Positions 14,741 through 25,000 of a DNA stretch of 34,474 bases are shown piece after piece. The notes beneath the pieces were generated by a model. The model was given only the letters and a program-made list of their open reading frames with translations, did not search any database and was not told where the DNA came from. Numbering within the stretch: the stretch's first letter is position 1; each line of letters opens with the position of its first letter. The position numbers and the translations under genes are program-made. Source of the DNA: Rhodospirillaceae bacterium (GTDB taxonomy: Bacteria > Pseudomonadota > Alphaproteobacteria > JAEULC01). The stretch lies in contig JAHFPH010000027.1 in NCBI GenBank assembly GCA_023266845.1, positions 1 to 34,474 of the forward strand. Reading direction: 5' to 3'.

Positions 14741-15538
14741 ATGCAGAGAATGGATGAAGCTTTGTTGATGGCTTATGTGGACGGCGAGCTCGACCCGGCC
14801 GGCGTGGTCGAGGTCGAGCACGCGATCGCCGCCGATCCGGCGCTGGAGCGTCGCGTCGGGCTGCTGCGCGACGCCAACGCCGTATTGCGCGCCGCGTTCA
14901 ACCCGACGCTGAACGAGCCGGTGCCCGAGCGCCTGCTGGCGCCCCTGGGCGCGCAAGCGCGCAAGCCCTGGCGGCCGGGCGCGCTGCGCCGCTATACGGC
15001 GATGGCGGCGATGCTGGCGATCGCCGTGCTGGGCGGCGTCGGCTTCTACGCCAACACGAACTACGAGCTGCCCTACAACATCGTCGCCACCAGCCAGGGC
15101 AACTGGCTCAACAGCATCGCCAACTATCACCAGGTCTATCTGCTCACCGCCTCGCGCGACGAGCGCCTGCTGGTCGATGTCGGCGGCGAGGATCTGGGCT
15201 ATCTCGAGGACTGGTTCAGCAAGCGGCTGAAGCGCCACGTGAGCCTGCCCAATCTGGAGCCCCAGGGCTTCCAGATCCAGGGCGGCCGGCTGATGTTCGT
15301 CGAGGGCCAGCAGGCCGCGCAGTTCTTCTATCGCGCTGCGGGCGGCGACGACGTGGTGAGCCTCACCATCGCCCAGACCAAGCGCCGCGACACGGAGTGG
15401 ACCGCCACCAAGCGCGCGGGCCTGCGCATCATCTATTGGCGCAAGAACGGCTATGCCTATGTGATCACCGGCGCGGTCGACAAGCAGGTGCTGCACGGCG
15501 TCGCCGCCGGGCTGACCGACGAGCAAGAAAAGATCTAG
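14741..15538 (+). CDS. Membrane-anchored anti-sigma factor (RsiW/COG5662-like, no zinc motif)
   Basis: This 265-residue protein has a cytoplasmic N-terminal anti-sigma domain (MDEALLMAYVDGELDPAGVVEVEHAIAAD at 4-32), one TM helix near residues 86-105 and a periplasmic C-terminal domain of about 155 residues. The HxxxCxxC zinc motif of many anti-sigma factors is absent: His27 is present but no cysteines follow, so redox-zinc sensing is unlikely. The C-terminal part (LEDWFSKRLKRHVSLPNLEP, then YWRKNGYAYVITG) matches COG5662-type regulators. The start is the ATG at 14741 or that at 14750. It probably sequesters the adjacent sigma factor until released. Its stop overlaps the convergent P450 gene by 4 nt. 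Confidence 0.85.
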   Translation: MQRMDEALLMAYVDGELDPAGVVEVEHAIAADPALERRVGLLRDANAVLRAAFNPTLNEPVPERLLAPLGAQARKPWRPGALRRYTAMAAMLAIAVLGGVGFYANTNYELPYNIVATSQGNWLNSIANYHQVYLLTASRDERLLVDVGGEDLGYLEDWFSKRLKRHVSLPNLEPQGFQIQGGRLMFVEGQQAAQFFYRAAGGDDVVSLTIAQTKRRDTEWTATKRAGLRIIYWRKNGYAYVITGAVDKQVLHGVAAGLTDEQEKI

Positions 15539-16778
15539 CTTTTCGACGCTGCCGGCGCCGGCCGGAACGCGATCCGGAATTCTTTCATCCCGCGCAGCAC
15601 CAGCGTGTCCTGCCATTCCGGCGCGGGGCCGGTCGCCTCGATCGGCCCCAGCCGCGCCAGCAGTCGCTCGACCGCGATCTTGGCCTCGAGCCGCGCCAGC
15701 GGCGCGCCCAGGCAGTAATGCGGCCCGAAGCCGAAGGCGAGATTGGGCGCATCGCGCTCCGTGCGGAATGCGTCGGGATCGGGAAACGCCGCCGGGTCGC
15801 GGTTGGCGGCGTTGACCATCAGGAACAGCAGCTCGCCGGCGCCTATGCGCTTGCACGCGATTTCCATGTCTTCGCGCGCGACGCGCGTCAGCGCCATCAC
15901 CGGCCCGTCATAGCGCAGCATCTCCTCGACCGCCCGGGGCATCAGCTCGGGCTTGGCGCTGAGCTTCGCCATCTCCCGCGGGTGCTTCAGCAAGGCCAGC
16001 ACGCCGTTGCCGATCAGATGCGTGGTGGTCTCGTGCCCGGCAAACAGCAGCAGCACCGACGTCGCCACCAGCTCGTCCTCGGTCAAGGCGCCGCCCGCGC
16101 CGCGCGCGGCGATCAGATCGTCGATGATGTCATCGCCCGGCTTGGCGCGGCGTTCGGCCACCAGGTCGCGGAAATATCCCGCCATGTCGCACGCCGCCCG
16201 GGCTGCGGTCTCGCGCCGGCCGGGCCGCGCCACGGCGCTGCCGACGAACCCCGCCAGATCGTCCGACCATTTCTTGAACAGATCGATATCCGCGGCCGGC
16301 GCGCCGATCAGGATTGCGATCACGGTCGCGGGCAGGGGATAGGCGAAATCGCCGATCAGGTCCATGCGTCCCTGGTCCGCGACCTTGTCGATCAGCCGAT
16401 CCACCACCAGCCTAACGCCGGGCGCCAGGCGTTCGACCGCGCGCGGCGTGAAGCCGGCATTGAGCAGGCGCCTGAGGCGCGTATGGTCGGGCGGATCCAC
16501 GAACACCGCCCAGCGCGTCAGCATATCGATCAGCGCGGCGGCGCCCCGGCGCTCCTCCGGCTTCAAGGCGTTGGCGAAAGGCGTGATGCGGTCGGCCGAC
16601 AGGCGCGGGTCGCCGAGCAGCGGCCGCACCTCGGCATAGCGCGTCAGCACATGGCCGCGCAGCGGCGCGCACCAATGCACCGGTTCGCGCTCGCGCATCA
16701 GCCGGAACGCGGGATAGGGGTCGGCGATGGTCGCGGGATCGCGCGGATCGTACAGAAGCGTCGCCGCCTCTGCCCCGG

Positions 16779-16782
<4 letters not shown>
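15535..16782 (-). CDS. Cytochrome P450 monooxygenase
   Basis: This is a 415-residue soluble bacterial P450. The I-helix oxygen-activation motif AGHETT is at 248-253, the K-helix ExxR at Glu287-Arg290, the [13 protein letters not shown] meander at 328-339, and the heme loop [10 protein letters not shown] at 350-359 with ligand Cys357. The helix-[18 protein letters not shown] segment is also typical. It hydroxylates a small hydrophobic substrate; electron partners (ferredoxin and reductase) are not encoded nearby. The ATG at 16782 overlaps the TGA of the upstream ABC ATPase gene (ATGA), so it is translationally coupled and is the last gene of the ugp operon, an unusual setting. Confidence 0.92.
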
Positions 16783-17858
<1,076 letters not shown>

Positions 17859-17865
17859 TGCGTTC

Positions 17866-18714
17866 TCACTTCTCGGTTTCCACCAGGCCCTTGACGAACA
17901 GGCGTTGCATGAACACGACGACCGCCACCGGCGGCAGCATCGCCAGCACGGCGGTGGCCATCACGATATGCCAGTCGGTGTTGGCGTCGGACGTCACGAT
18001 CTGCCGGCGGATGCCGACGATGATCGTGTCCATGCCCGAGTCCGTGGTGATCAGCAGCGGCCACAGATACTGGTTCCAGCCATAGATGAACAGGATCACG
18101 AACAGCGCCGCAATGTTGGTGCGCGACAGTGGCAGCACCGTGTCCCAGAAAAACCGCATCGGTCCGGCGCCGTCCATCTTCGAGGCTTCCACCAGCTCGT
18201 CGGGAATGGTCATGAAGAACTGGCGGAACAGCAGCGTGGCGGTGGCCGACGCGATCAGCGGCACCGACAGCCCCAGATAGCTGTCCAACAAACCAAGATC
18301 CGCGACCACTTTGTACGTCGGATAGATGCGCACCTCGACCGGCAGCATCAGGGTCACGAAGATCGTCCAGAAGGCGAACATCCGTCCCGGGAACTGGAAA
18401 TACACCACCGCATAGGCCGAGATGATCGAGATCGCGATCTTGCCGACCGCGATCATCAGCGCCATGACAAGGCTGTTCAGCATCATCACGGTGGCCGGCG
18501 TGGTCTTGACCTGCTTGGCGCCGGCGAACAGCGCGGCGACGTAATTGTCGCTCGGCACGCCGCCGGGCAGGAACCCCATCGTGCCGTTGAAGATGTCCTG
18601 CGGCGTGTGGGTCGAGGCGATGATGGTGAAATACACCGGGAAAATCACGATCGCGATCCCGAACCACAGGATCGCGTGCGCCAGCAGGTTCGACAGCGGG
18701 CGGCGCTCGACCAT
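17866..18714 (-). CDS. ugpE: UgpE, membrane permease of the glycerol-3-phosphate ABC importer
   Basis: This is a 282-residue inner-membrane permease (E. coli UgpE has 281) with six hydrophobic helices. It begins [20 protein letters not shown], followed by the [21 protein letters not shown] block characteristic of UgpE. The cytoplasmic EAA loop reads [20 protein letters not shown]. The ATG at 18714 overlaps the ugpA stop by one base (TGATG), showing translational coupling; any longer frame upstream lies inside ugpA. With UgpA it forms the translocation pore. Confidence 0.92.
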   Translation of the reverse strand: MVERRPLSNLLAHAILWFGIAIVIFPVYFTIIASTHTPQDIFNGTMGFLPGGVPSDNYVAALFAGAKQVKTTPATVMMLNSLVMALMIAVGKIAISIISAYAVVYFQFPGRMFAFWTIFVTLMLPVEVRIYPTYKVVADLGLLDSYLGLSVPLIASATATLLFRQFFMTIPDELVEASKMDGAGPMRFFWDTVLPLSRTNIAALFVILFIYGWNQYLWPLLITTDSGMDTIIVGIRRQIVTSDANTDWHIVMATAVLAMLPPVAVVVFMQRLFVKGLVETEK

Positions 18715-19592
18715 CAGTAATGCACCTTGCGCTCGATGTACTTGAACTGGATGGCGGTCAGCGCGATCACCATGAACATCAGGATCACCGATTGCGCCGC
18801 CGACCCGCCCAGATCGCCGCCCAGCCTGCCGTCCTGGAAAACCTTGAACACCAGCGTTTCGGTGGCCTTGGCCGGGCCGCCATGCGTCACCGCGTCGATG
18901 ATGCCGAACGTTTCGAAGAACACGTAGACGACGTTGACCACCAGCAAGAAAAACGCGGTCGGCGACAAAAGCGGAAAGATCACCGTCCAGAAGCGGCGCG
19001 TAGGTCCTGCGCCGTCGATCGCCGCGGCCTCGATCAGCGATTTCGGGATCGACTGCAGTCCCGCCAGGAAGAAAAGAAAATTGTACGAGATCTGCTTCCA
19101 GGTCGCGGCGATGATGCACAGGATCATCGCGTGCGTGCCGTTCAGCAGCGGGTTCCAGTCCACGCCCATGCCGCGCAATTGCTTGGCCAGCACGCCCAGC
19201 GACGGCTGGAACATGAACAGCCACAGCACGCCGGCCACCGCCGGCGCCACGGCATAGGGCCACATCAGCAGCGTCTTATACGGGCCGGCGCCGTGGATGT
19301 GCTTGTCGGCCTGCACCGCGAGCAGCAGCGCCACGCCCAGCGACAGCGCCGCCACGGCGGTGGAAAACACCACCGTCACGACCAGGGCGTTGAAGTACGA
19401 GGGGTCCTTGAACAGCGTCTCGTAGTTCTCGAGCCAGACGAATTCGGTCGCCGTGCCGAACGCATCCTGGATCAGGAACGACTGCCACACCGCCTGGCTC
19501 GCCGGCCAATAGAAGAAAACGATCGTGACCGCGAGTTGCGGCGCGATCAGGATGTAGGGCAGAAGCTTGTTGTTGAAGCCGACTTTGCGCAT
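18714..19592 (-). CDS. ugpA: UgpA, membrane permease of the glycerol-3-phosphate ABC importer
   Basis: This 292-residue permease starts [20 protein letters not shown] at the ATG at 19592, the family's usual N-terminus. Six TM helices are visible. The EAA loop is [20 protein letters not shown], and the [16 protein letters not shown] segment before the last helices is typical of UgpA. No clear Shine-Dalgarno sequence precedes the start; instead a strong stem-loop (19609-19661) separates it from ugpB. It is coupled to ugpE by a TGATG overlap. Confidence 0.92.
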   Translation of the reverse strand: MRKVGFNNKLLPYILIAPQLAVTIVFFYWPASQAVWQSFLIQDAFGTATEFVWLENYETLFKDPSYFNALVVTVVFSTAVAALSLGVALLLAVQADKHIHGAGPYKTLLMWPYAVAPAVAGVLWLFMFQPSLGVLAKQLRGMGVDWNPLLNGTHAMILCIIAATWKQISYNFLFFLAGLQSIPKSLIEAAAIDGAGPTRRFWTVIFPLLSPTAFFLLVVNVVYVFFETFGIIDAVTHGGPAKATETLVFKVFQDGRLGGDLGGSAAQSVILMFMVIALTAIQFKYIERKVHY

Positions 19593-19608
19593 GGGTTTGA
19601 AACGGCGC

Positions 19609-19661
19609 CCGCCCGGCCATCCGTCGCGAGGGCGTGCCTCGGCGGCGGACGGACCGGGCGG
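19609..19661 (-). promoter_or_regulatory. Intercistronic stem-loop between ugpB and ugpA
   Basis: Nested complementary arms occur: CCGCCCGG with CCGGGCGG, TCCGTC (19620-19625) with GACGGA (19648-19653), and CGAGG (19627-19631) with CCTCG (19637-19641) around GCGTG. It fills most of the 79-bp gap. Such hairpins often stabilise the binding-protein mRNA and lower expression of downstream permease genes; that role is inferred. Confidence 0.55.
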
Positions 19662-19671
19662 AGGCCCAGCT

Positions 19672-20991
19672 TCAGCGGACCGTGCGCTCGAACTTGCGCA
19701 GCTCCGCGTTGCCGCGCTCGACCGCGGCGTCCATCGCCGCCTTGGCGGTCTTGGAGCCGTTGAACGCGGCCTCAAGCTCCTCGGCCCACATGTCGCGGAT
19801 TTGCACCAGGTTGCCGAAGCGCAGGCCGCGCGAGTTCTCGGTCGGCGTCTTGTTGGTCAGCTCCAAGAGCGGCGTCTCGCGGTCCGGGTTCTCCTTGTAG
19901 AAACCCTGGCCCTTGACCTTTTCGTACGCCGCCTTGGTGATCGGCAGATAGCCCGACGCGATGTGCAGGCCGACCTGGCGGTCGGTGTCGGACAGGAAGG
20001 TGAAGAACTTGGCGACGCCCTTGTACTCCTCGGGCTTCTTGCCGCCCATCACCCACAAGGAAGCCCCGCCGATGATCGAGTTCTGCGGCGCGCCCTGCAC
20101 GTCGGGGAAGTAGGGCATCGGCGCGGCGGCGAAATCGAACTTCGCGTTCGACTTTACCGTGCCGTAGAACGCCGACGATGTTAGGAAAATCGGGCACTCG
20201 CCCGAGGTGAAGCGGCCCTCGCCGGTGTTGGTGCGGCCGGAATAGTCGTAAGTCTTGTCCTTCTGCAGGTCGGCCAGCGCTTGGATCAGCTTCACCTGCA
20301 ACGGCGTGTTGAATTTCAGCACGGTGTCGAAACCGTCGAGGCCGTTGGCCTTGGTTCCGATCGGCTGGTTGTGCCACGAGTTGAACTGCTCGATCAGCAA
20401 CCACGTGGTCCAGGCGTTCGAGAAGCCGCAGGTGGCGTAGCCCGACGCCTTCAGCTTCTTGGCGTAGTCGAAAACTTCCGGCCAGGTCTTCGGCGGCTTC
20501 GCCGGATCAAGGCCGGCCTTCTTGAAAGCGTCGCGGTTGTACCACAGCACCGCCGACGAGCTGTTGAAGGGAAACGACAGCATTTCGCCCTTGGCGGTCG
20601 AGTAGTAGCCGACGATCGCGGGAAGATAGGCGTTCGGGTCGAATTTCTCGCCCGCTTCCTTCATCATCACCTGCACCGGCTTCACCGCGCCCTTGGCGGC
20701 CATCATGGTGGCGGTGCCGACTTCGAACACCTGCATGATGTGCGGCGCGTTGCCGGCGCGGAACGCGGCGATGCCGGCGTTCATCGTGTCGGGATAGCTG
20801 CCCTTGAACGTCGCGGTGACCTTGTAGTCCTTCTGCGACGCGTTGAAATCGGCGGCCAGCTTGTTGACGACGTCGTTGTTGCCGCCGGTCATCGCGTGCC
20901 ACCAGTGGATCTCGGTCTGCGCCGCGGCAGGTAGAGACGCCAAGGTCAGGGCAAGCGCGGTCGCGCCCGCGAAAGCGGAAAGTCTTTTCAT
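19672..20991 (-). CDS. ugpB: UgpB, periplasmic glycerol-3-phosphate-binding protein
   Basis: This 439-residue solute-binding protein (E. coli UgpB 438) starts at the ATG at 20991, with GGGAGGAG upstream. Residues 1-25 are a signal peptide ending AAAQ. The mature start [14 protein letters not shown] and the blocks [54 protein letters not shown] and [12 protein letters not shown] match UgpB closely. The Trp in HWWHAM and the IGGASLWVM segment belong to the ligand cleft. It delivers sn-glycerol-3-phosphate or glycerophosphodiesters to UgpAEC. The gene follows ugpQ after a 129-bp gap containing a hairpin, so it may have its own promoter. Confidence 0.93.
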   Translation of the reverse strand: MKRLSAFAGATALALTLASLPAAAQTEIHWWHAMTGGNNDVVNKLAADFNASQKDYKVTATFKGSYPDTMNAGIAAFRAGNAPHIMQVFEVGTATMMAAKGAVKPVQVMMKEAGEKFDPNAYLPAIVGYYSTAKGEMLSFPFNSSSAVLWYNRDAFKKAGLDPAKPPKTWPEVFDYAKKLKASGYATCGFSNAWTTWLLIEQFNSWHNQPIGTKANGLDGFDTVLKFNTPLQVKLIQALADLQKDKTYDYSGRTNTGEGRFTSGECPIFLTSSAFYGTVKSNAKFDFAAAPMPYFPDVQGAPQNSIIGGASLWVMGGKKPEEYKGVAKFFTFLSDTDRQVGLHIASGYLPITKAAYEKVKGQGFYKENPDRETPLLELTNKTPTENSRGLRFGNLVQIRDMWAEELEAAFNGSKTAKAAMDAAVERGNAELRKFERTVR

Positions 20992-21096
20992 CGGATTGTT
21001 CTCCTCCCGTATTGCCTGCGGCATTGGGGCATCCGGAAGCTAGCCGGACACCCGCCGTAGGTCCGTGTCCAAATGATGACGGTTTTGTTGCGCCAA

Positions 21097-21121
21097 GGCC
21101 AGAGGGTTTAGAACCCTGGCC
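21097..21121 (-). terminator. Hairpin directly after ugpQ
   Basis: GGCCA / TGGCC and GGGTT / AACCC pair around a TAG loop with a GA bulge. The stem touches the last base of the ugpQ stop codon. No long T tract follows on the minus strand, so partial termination or mRNA protection between ugpQ and ugpB is more likely than full termination. Confidence 0.45.
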
Positions 21122-21858
21122 TAGACCGCCGCCAGGATGCGGTCCGGGCAGTCCGTGAACACGGAATCCACGCCCCAGCCGAACAGGCGCTTGGCGAGCG
21201 CCGGTTCGTTGACCGTGTAGCAACGCAGCGCCAGGCCGGCGGCTTTAATCCGCCGCGCATGGGCTTCCGTCAGGTGCTTCCGGCTGCAATGCAGCGCGAC
21301 GCAGCCCAGCCGCTCGGCGCGGTTTTGCCAGTCCTTGGGCAGGCGCTCGGTCAGCCAAGCGCGCGGCAGGCCGGGCGCGGCTTCGCGCGCGGCTTCCAGG
21401 GCGCGCATGGAAAAACTCGACAGCAACGGCCGCGGCAGGTCGCGCGGCCACAGTTTTGCGGTCTCGCGCGCCACGATTTTTCCCGTCTCCTCGGCGCGGC
21501 CGTCGCAGGGTTTGATTTCGATTTGCGGAAACAGGCCGCGCCTCGCCCACAGCGCCATCGCCTCGTCCAGCGTCGGCACGCGCTCGCCCCTATACTTGGG
21601 GGCGAACCACGCGCCGGCGTCGAGATCGCGAATCGCCTTCAGGTCGAATCGTCGCGCCGCCCCACGTCCCGAGGTGGTGCGGTCGACCTTGTCGTCGTGC
21701 ATCAGGATGACCTTGCCGTCGCGCGTCAGCTTGGCGTCGCACTCGATCGCCGCGGCCCCCTGCTCGGCGGCCAGCTCGAATGCCGCCAGCGTGTTTTCCG
21801 GCGCATAGAAGGACGCGCCGCGATGCGCAATGACGCGGATTTGCGCGATATCCTGCAT
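21121..21858 (-). CDS. ugpQ: UgpQ, glycerophosphodiester phosphodiesterase
   Basis: This 245-residue cytoplasmic enzyme cleaves glycerophosphodiesters to sn-glycerol-3-phosphate and an alcohol. The GDPD signature is intact: IAHRGASFYAPENT with His12, Arg13 and Glu21, then ECDAKLTRDGKVILMHDDKVDRTT with the metal and catalytic residues, PQIEIKP, and a C-terminal VNEPALAKRLFGWGVDSVFTDCP. The start is the ATG at 21858; a GTG four codons earlier is possible. It stands upstream of ugpBAEC in the same orientation, which supports the glycerophosphodiester substrate for the transporter. It is divergent from the giant coiled-coil gene. Confidence 0.93.
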   Translation of the reverse strand: MQDIAQIRVIAHRGASFYAPENTLAAFELAAEQGAAAIECDAKLTRDGKVILMHDDKVDRTTSGRGAARRFDLKAIRDLDAGAWFAPKYRGERVPTLDEAMALWARRGLFPQIEIKPCDGRAEETGKIVARETAKLWPRDLPRPLLSSFSMRALEAAREAAPGLPRAWLTERLPKDWQNRAERLGCVALHCSRKHLTEAHARRIKAAGLALRCYTVNEPALAKRLFGWGVDSVFTDCPDRILAAV

Positions 21859-22004
21859 GTCTCGGTCCACTTCGAATTTCGGGCGCGCGACGCTACCTTA
21901 AGCCCTCAAGGCGCGGCAAGGGCGCTCGGGCCATGCCCGGCCCGGCGATGGCTTATGCCAAGGAAATGAGAGAATAGAATCGGGAACGTCGGCGCGGAAG
22001 GCGC

Positions 22005-22010
22005 TATAAT
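22005..22010 (+). promoter_or_regulatory. Sigma-70-like -10 element (TATAAT)
   Basis: A perfect TATAAT lies 56 bp before the GTG start of the giant coiled-coil gene, rare in this GC-rich context. No good -35 TTGACA is present 17 bp upstream (GGGAAC there), so it may depend on an activator. Confidence 0.5.
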
Positions 22011-22065
22011 TTCACCGTCGCCAACGGCGGCTTGCTTTGGATCAATTTTGGAGACGGTCGACCGC

Positions 22066-25000
22066 GTGAACATATCCGATCTGACCGGACGCAGGCGCCT
22101 GGACCCGCGCAGCATCGCCAACCTGCCGCCGCTGCCGCGCAGCCCCGCCGCGCGCGCGCAAGCCGGCGAGGCCGAGGCCGCCGATCTGCGTCCCGGACGC
22201 GGCAAGGTGCGCCGCCATCGCAACGAAGTGCTGGCCGAGCGCGCCGGCGCGGCCCTGGTCTCGGCGCCGGCACTGGGCGCGGTGTGGCTCGTGGTCTGCG
22301 CGGTCTATTTCCAGCGTTCTGTAGGCTGGGACAATCTGATGAGCCTGCTGCCGCACGAGATCGGCGGCCTTCTGATCGGCGCTGCGGCGCCGTTGGCGCT
22401 GCTGTGGCTCGCCACGTCCTACCGTCGCCGGCTGCGGGAACTCGCCCGCGTGACGGAGGAATTGCGCCAGCATCTGGCGATGCTGACCTATCCCAACGCC
22501 GACGCCGAGGGCCGTGTGCGCGCGGTCACGGAATCGCTCGCGCGGCAATCCGAGATGCTGAACCTGGCGTCCGAGGCCGCGGCGCAGCGCATCGAGGCGC
22601 TTGGCGGTCAATTCCAACAGCATTCGCGCGGACTCGTCGACGTCACCGAGCGCGCCGCCGCCCAGGCAAGGTTTGTCCGTGAGACTCTGCAACAACAGGT
22701 CGACCGCCTGGCTGAGCTGTACGACCGGGTAAAGGCGCAGACGGGCGAGGTCGAATCCTCGCTCAAGGCGCAGTCGAGCGAGCTGGAGCAGGTCTCGGAG
22801 CGTGCCGTGGGCCGCACGCGCGAGATGGGCGCGGCGATGCGCGAGCACACGCAGGAACTCACCGGTGCGGCCGAGCGCGCGGGCCGCCAAGCCGACGCGA
22901 TGAAGCTGACCTTCCAGCAATACACACAGGACCTGAACGCGCTGACCGAGCGCGTGGCGGCGCAGGCCGAGACCGTCTCGACCGCCATCGTCAAGCAGAA
23001 CGACGACATCTCGGCCCTGCTGCGCCAGCGCACCGAGGATCTGAACGCGCAGTTGCAGCAGCGCGCCGAAGGGCTGGGCGAAAGCCTGCGCCATCAGGCC
23101 GGCGACCTGGGCGGCTTGCTGCGCCAGCAGCAGCAGGATTTGACCGCCGCCGCCGACCGCGTGGCCGCGATCACCGCCGAGATGCAGACCCAGTTGCGCC
23201 AGCGGCTGGAGCAAATCGGCGGCGCCGGCGATCAGGCGTCGGCGAATGTCCGCAAGGCCGGCGAGGGATTCCAGTCCACCTCGCAGGCGCTGACCCAGGC
23301 CGCGGAGCGGATCAGGGAGCAGCTGGATAGCGCAGGCGAGGCGCTGCGCCGCCGCGCCGGGGAAATGCAAGAGGCAGCCGAAGGCTCGGCCGGCGGAATC
23401 GCGCAGGCCGCCTCGGCGCTCGCCACAGAGGTCGAGGATACGCTGCGCGCCGCGTCGCGCGCCGCCGCGCGCCTCAAGGACGAGGGCGAGCATCTGCGCC
23501 AGCAGATGGACGAGATCACCGGGGCCGGCGACCAGGCCGCGCAGCGCCTGATGCAAAGCTTCACCGAAACCGACACCGGCATCCGCCAGCGCACCGCCGC
23601 GATGGTGGGCGAGACGGCGGGCGCGGCCAACAAGATCTACGCCGCCTTCGACCAGGCGCATGACGATATCCGCGGGCGCATCGGCGACGTGGTCAACGTC
23701 GCCACCGGCTCGGCCGAGCGTATCGGCGAACGGTTCGAGGCGGCGGGGACGGCGATCCGCCACCAGGCCGACCAGTTGCTTGGCTTAAGCGCCGATGTCG
23801 GCCAGCGCATCGCCGTGCGCTTCGAGCAGGCGGCCGAGGGGCTGGGCCAGCGCGCCATGACCCATGCGGCGCAGCTGGAAGAGGCGCAGAAGCGCATCGC
23901 TGTTTTGGCGGTGGAGACCGGCGCCGAGGTCAAGCGCCAGACCGACCAGGCCGCGGCGTCGTCGGCCGAGGTCAGCCAGCGCATGGTGGCGGCCATGGCC
24001 GCGGCGAGCGAAAAGCTGCGTCGTCAGGCCGAGGCGCTGTCCGAGCAGGCCGAGCAGATGTCGCAACGCATCGTCAACAGCTTCGCCGGCGCGGACGAAA
24101 CCATGCGCGAACGCGCCGAAGGCGCCGCCGTCGCCGCCACCGACGCCAGCGAGCGCATGGCCGCGTCCTTCGCCGCCAACACGCAAGGCATCCGCCAGCA
24201 GGCCGAGGCGATGGCGGCGGCCGCGCAAGAGGCCGCGCTGCGCGTCGCCACCACTTTCACCAGCAGCAGCGAAGCGCTGCAGCAGCACACCGAAGAGATG
24301 GTGTCGAACGCCAACGCCGCCGCCAAGCGCCTCGGCGAGTCGTTGAAAGGCGAGGCCGACGCCATGACCGCGCGCCTCACGCAGATGACCGGCGGCGTCG
24401 AAACCCAGGCCAAGGACCTGGAAAAGCGCCTGGACGAGACCGCCGCCCGCGTGGTGGTGCGGTTCGTCGAGAGCGGCGGCGAAATCCGCCGCGCGTCCGA
24501 GGTCATCGTCGAGCAGGCCGCCGCCGCGGCCTCGCGCGTGGCCCAGTCGTTCACGCGCGGCGCCGACGATCTGCGCCGGCGCGCCGAGACGCTCGCGGCC
24601 GAGGCGAACGCGTCGGCGGCGCAGGTGAACGCAGCGCTTGCCGGCAACATCGATGAGCTTAAGCGCAGCACCGAGAATCTGGTGACCGACGCATCGGCCG
24701 CGGCCACGAAGATCGTCGCCGACGCCGCCATCGCCGCGCAGCTCATCGCCTCCAACTTCGAGAAGACCGGCGGCGATCTGCGTCACGTCGCCGACGACAT
24801 CTCGCTCGGCATCGCCGGGGTGGCGCAACGCCTGACCGGCGATCTCGGCCGCGTCGGCGCCACGCTGTCGGAACAGACCAAGGCGCTGGCCAGCGAGACG
24901 GGCGCGGCGGCCGAGCGCATCGCCGCCAGCTTCACCGAGCAGTCGCAGCGCATCCGCGCCGAAGCCGACGCGCTGGTCGGCGTGTCGAGCAAGGCCGCGG

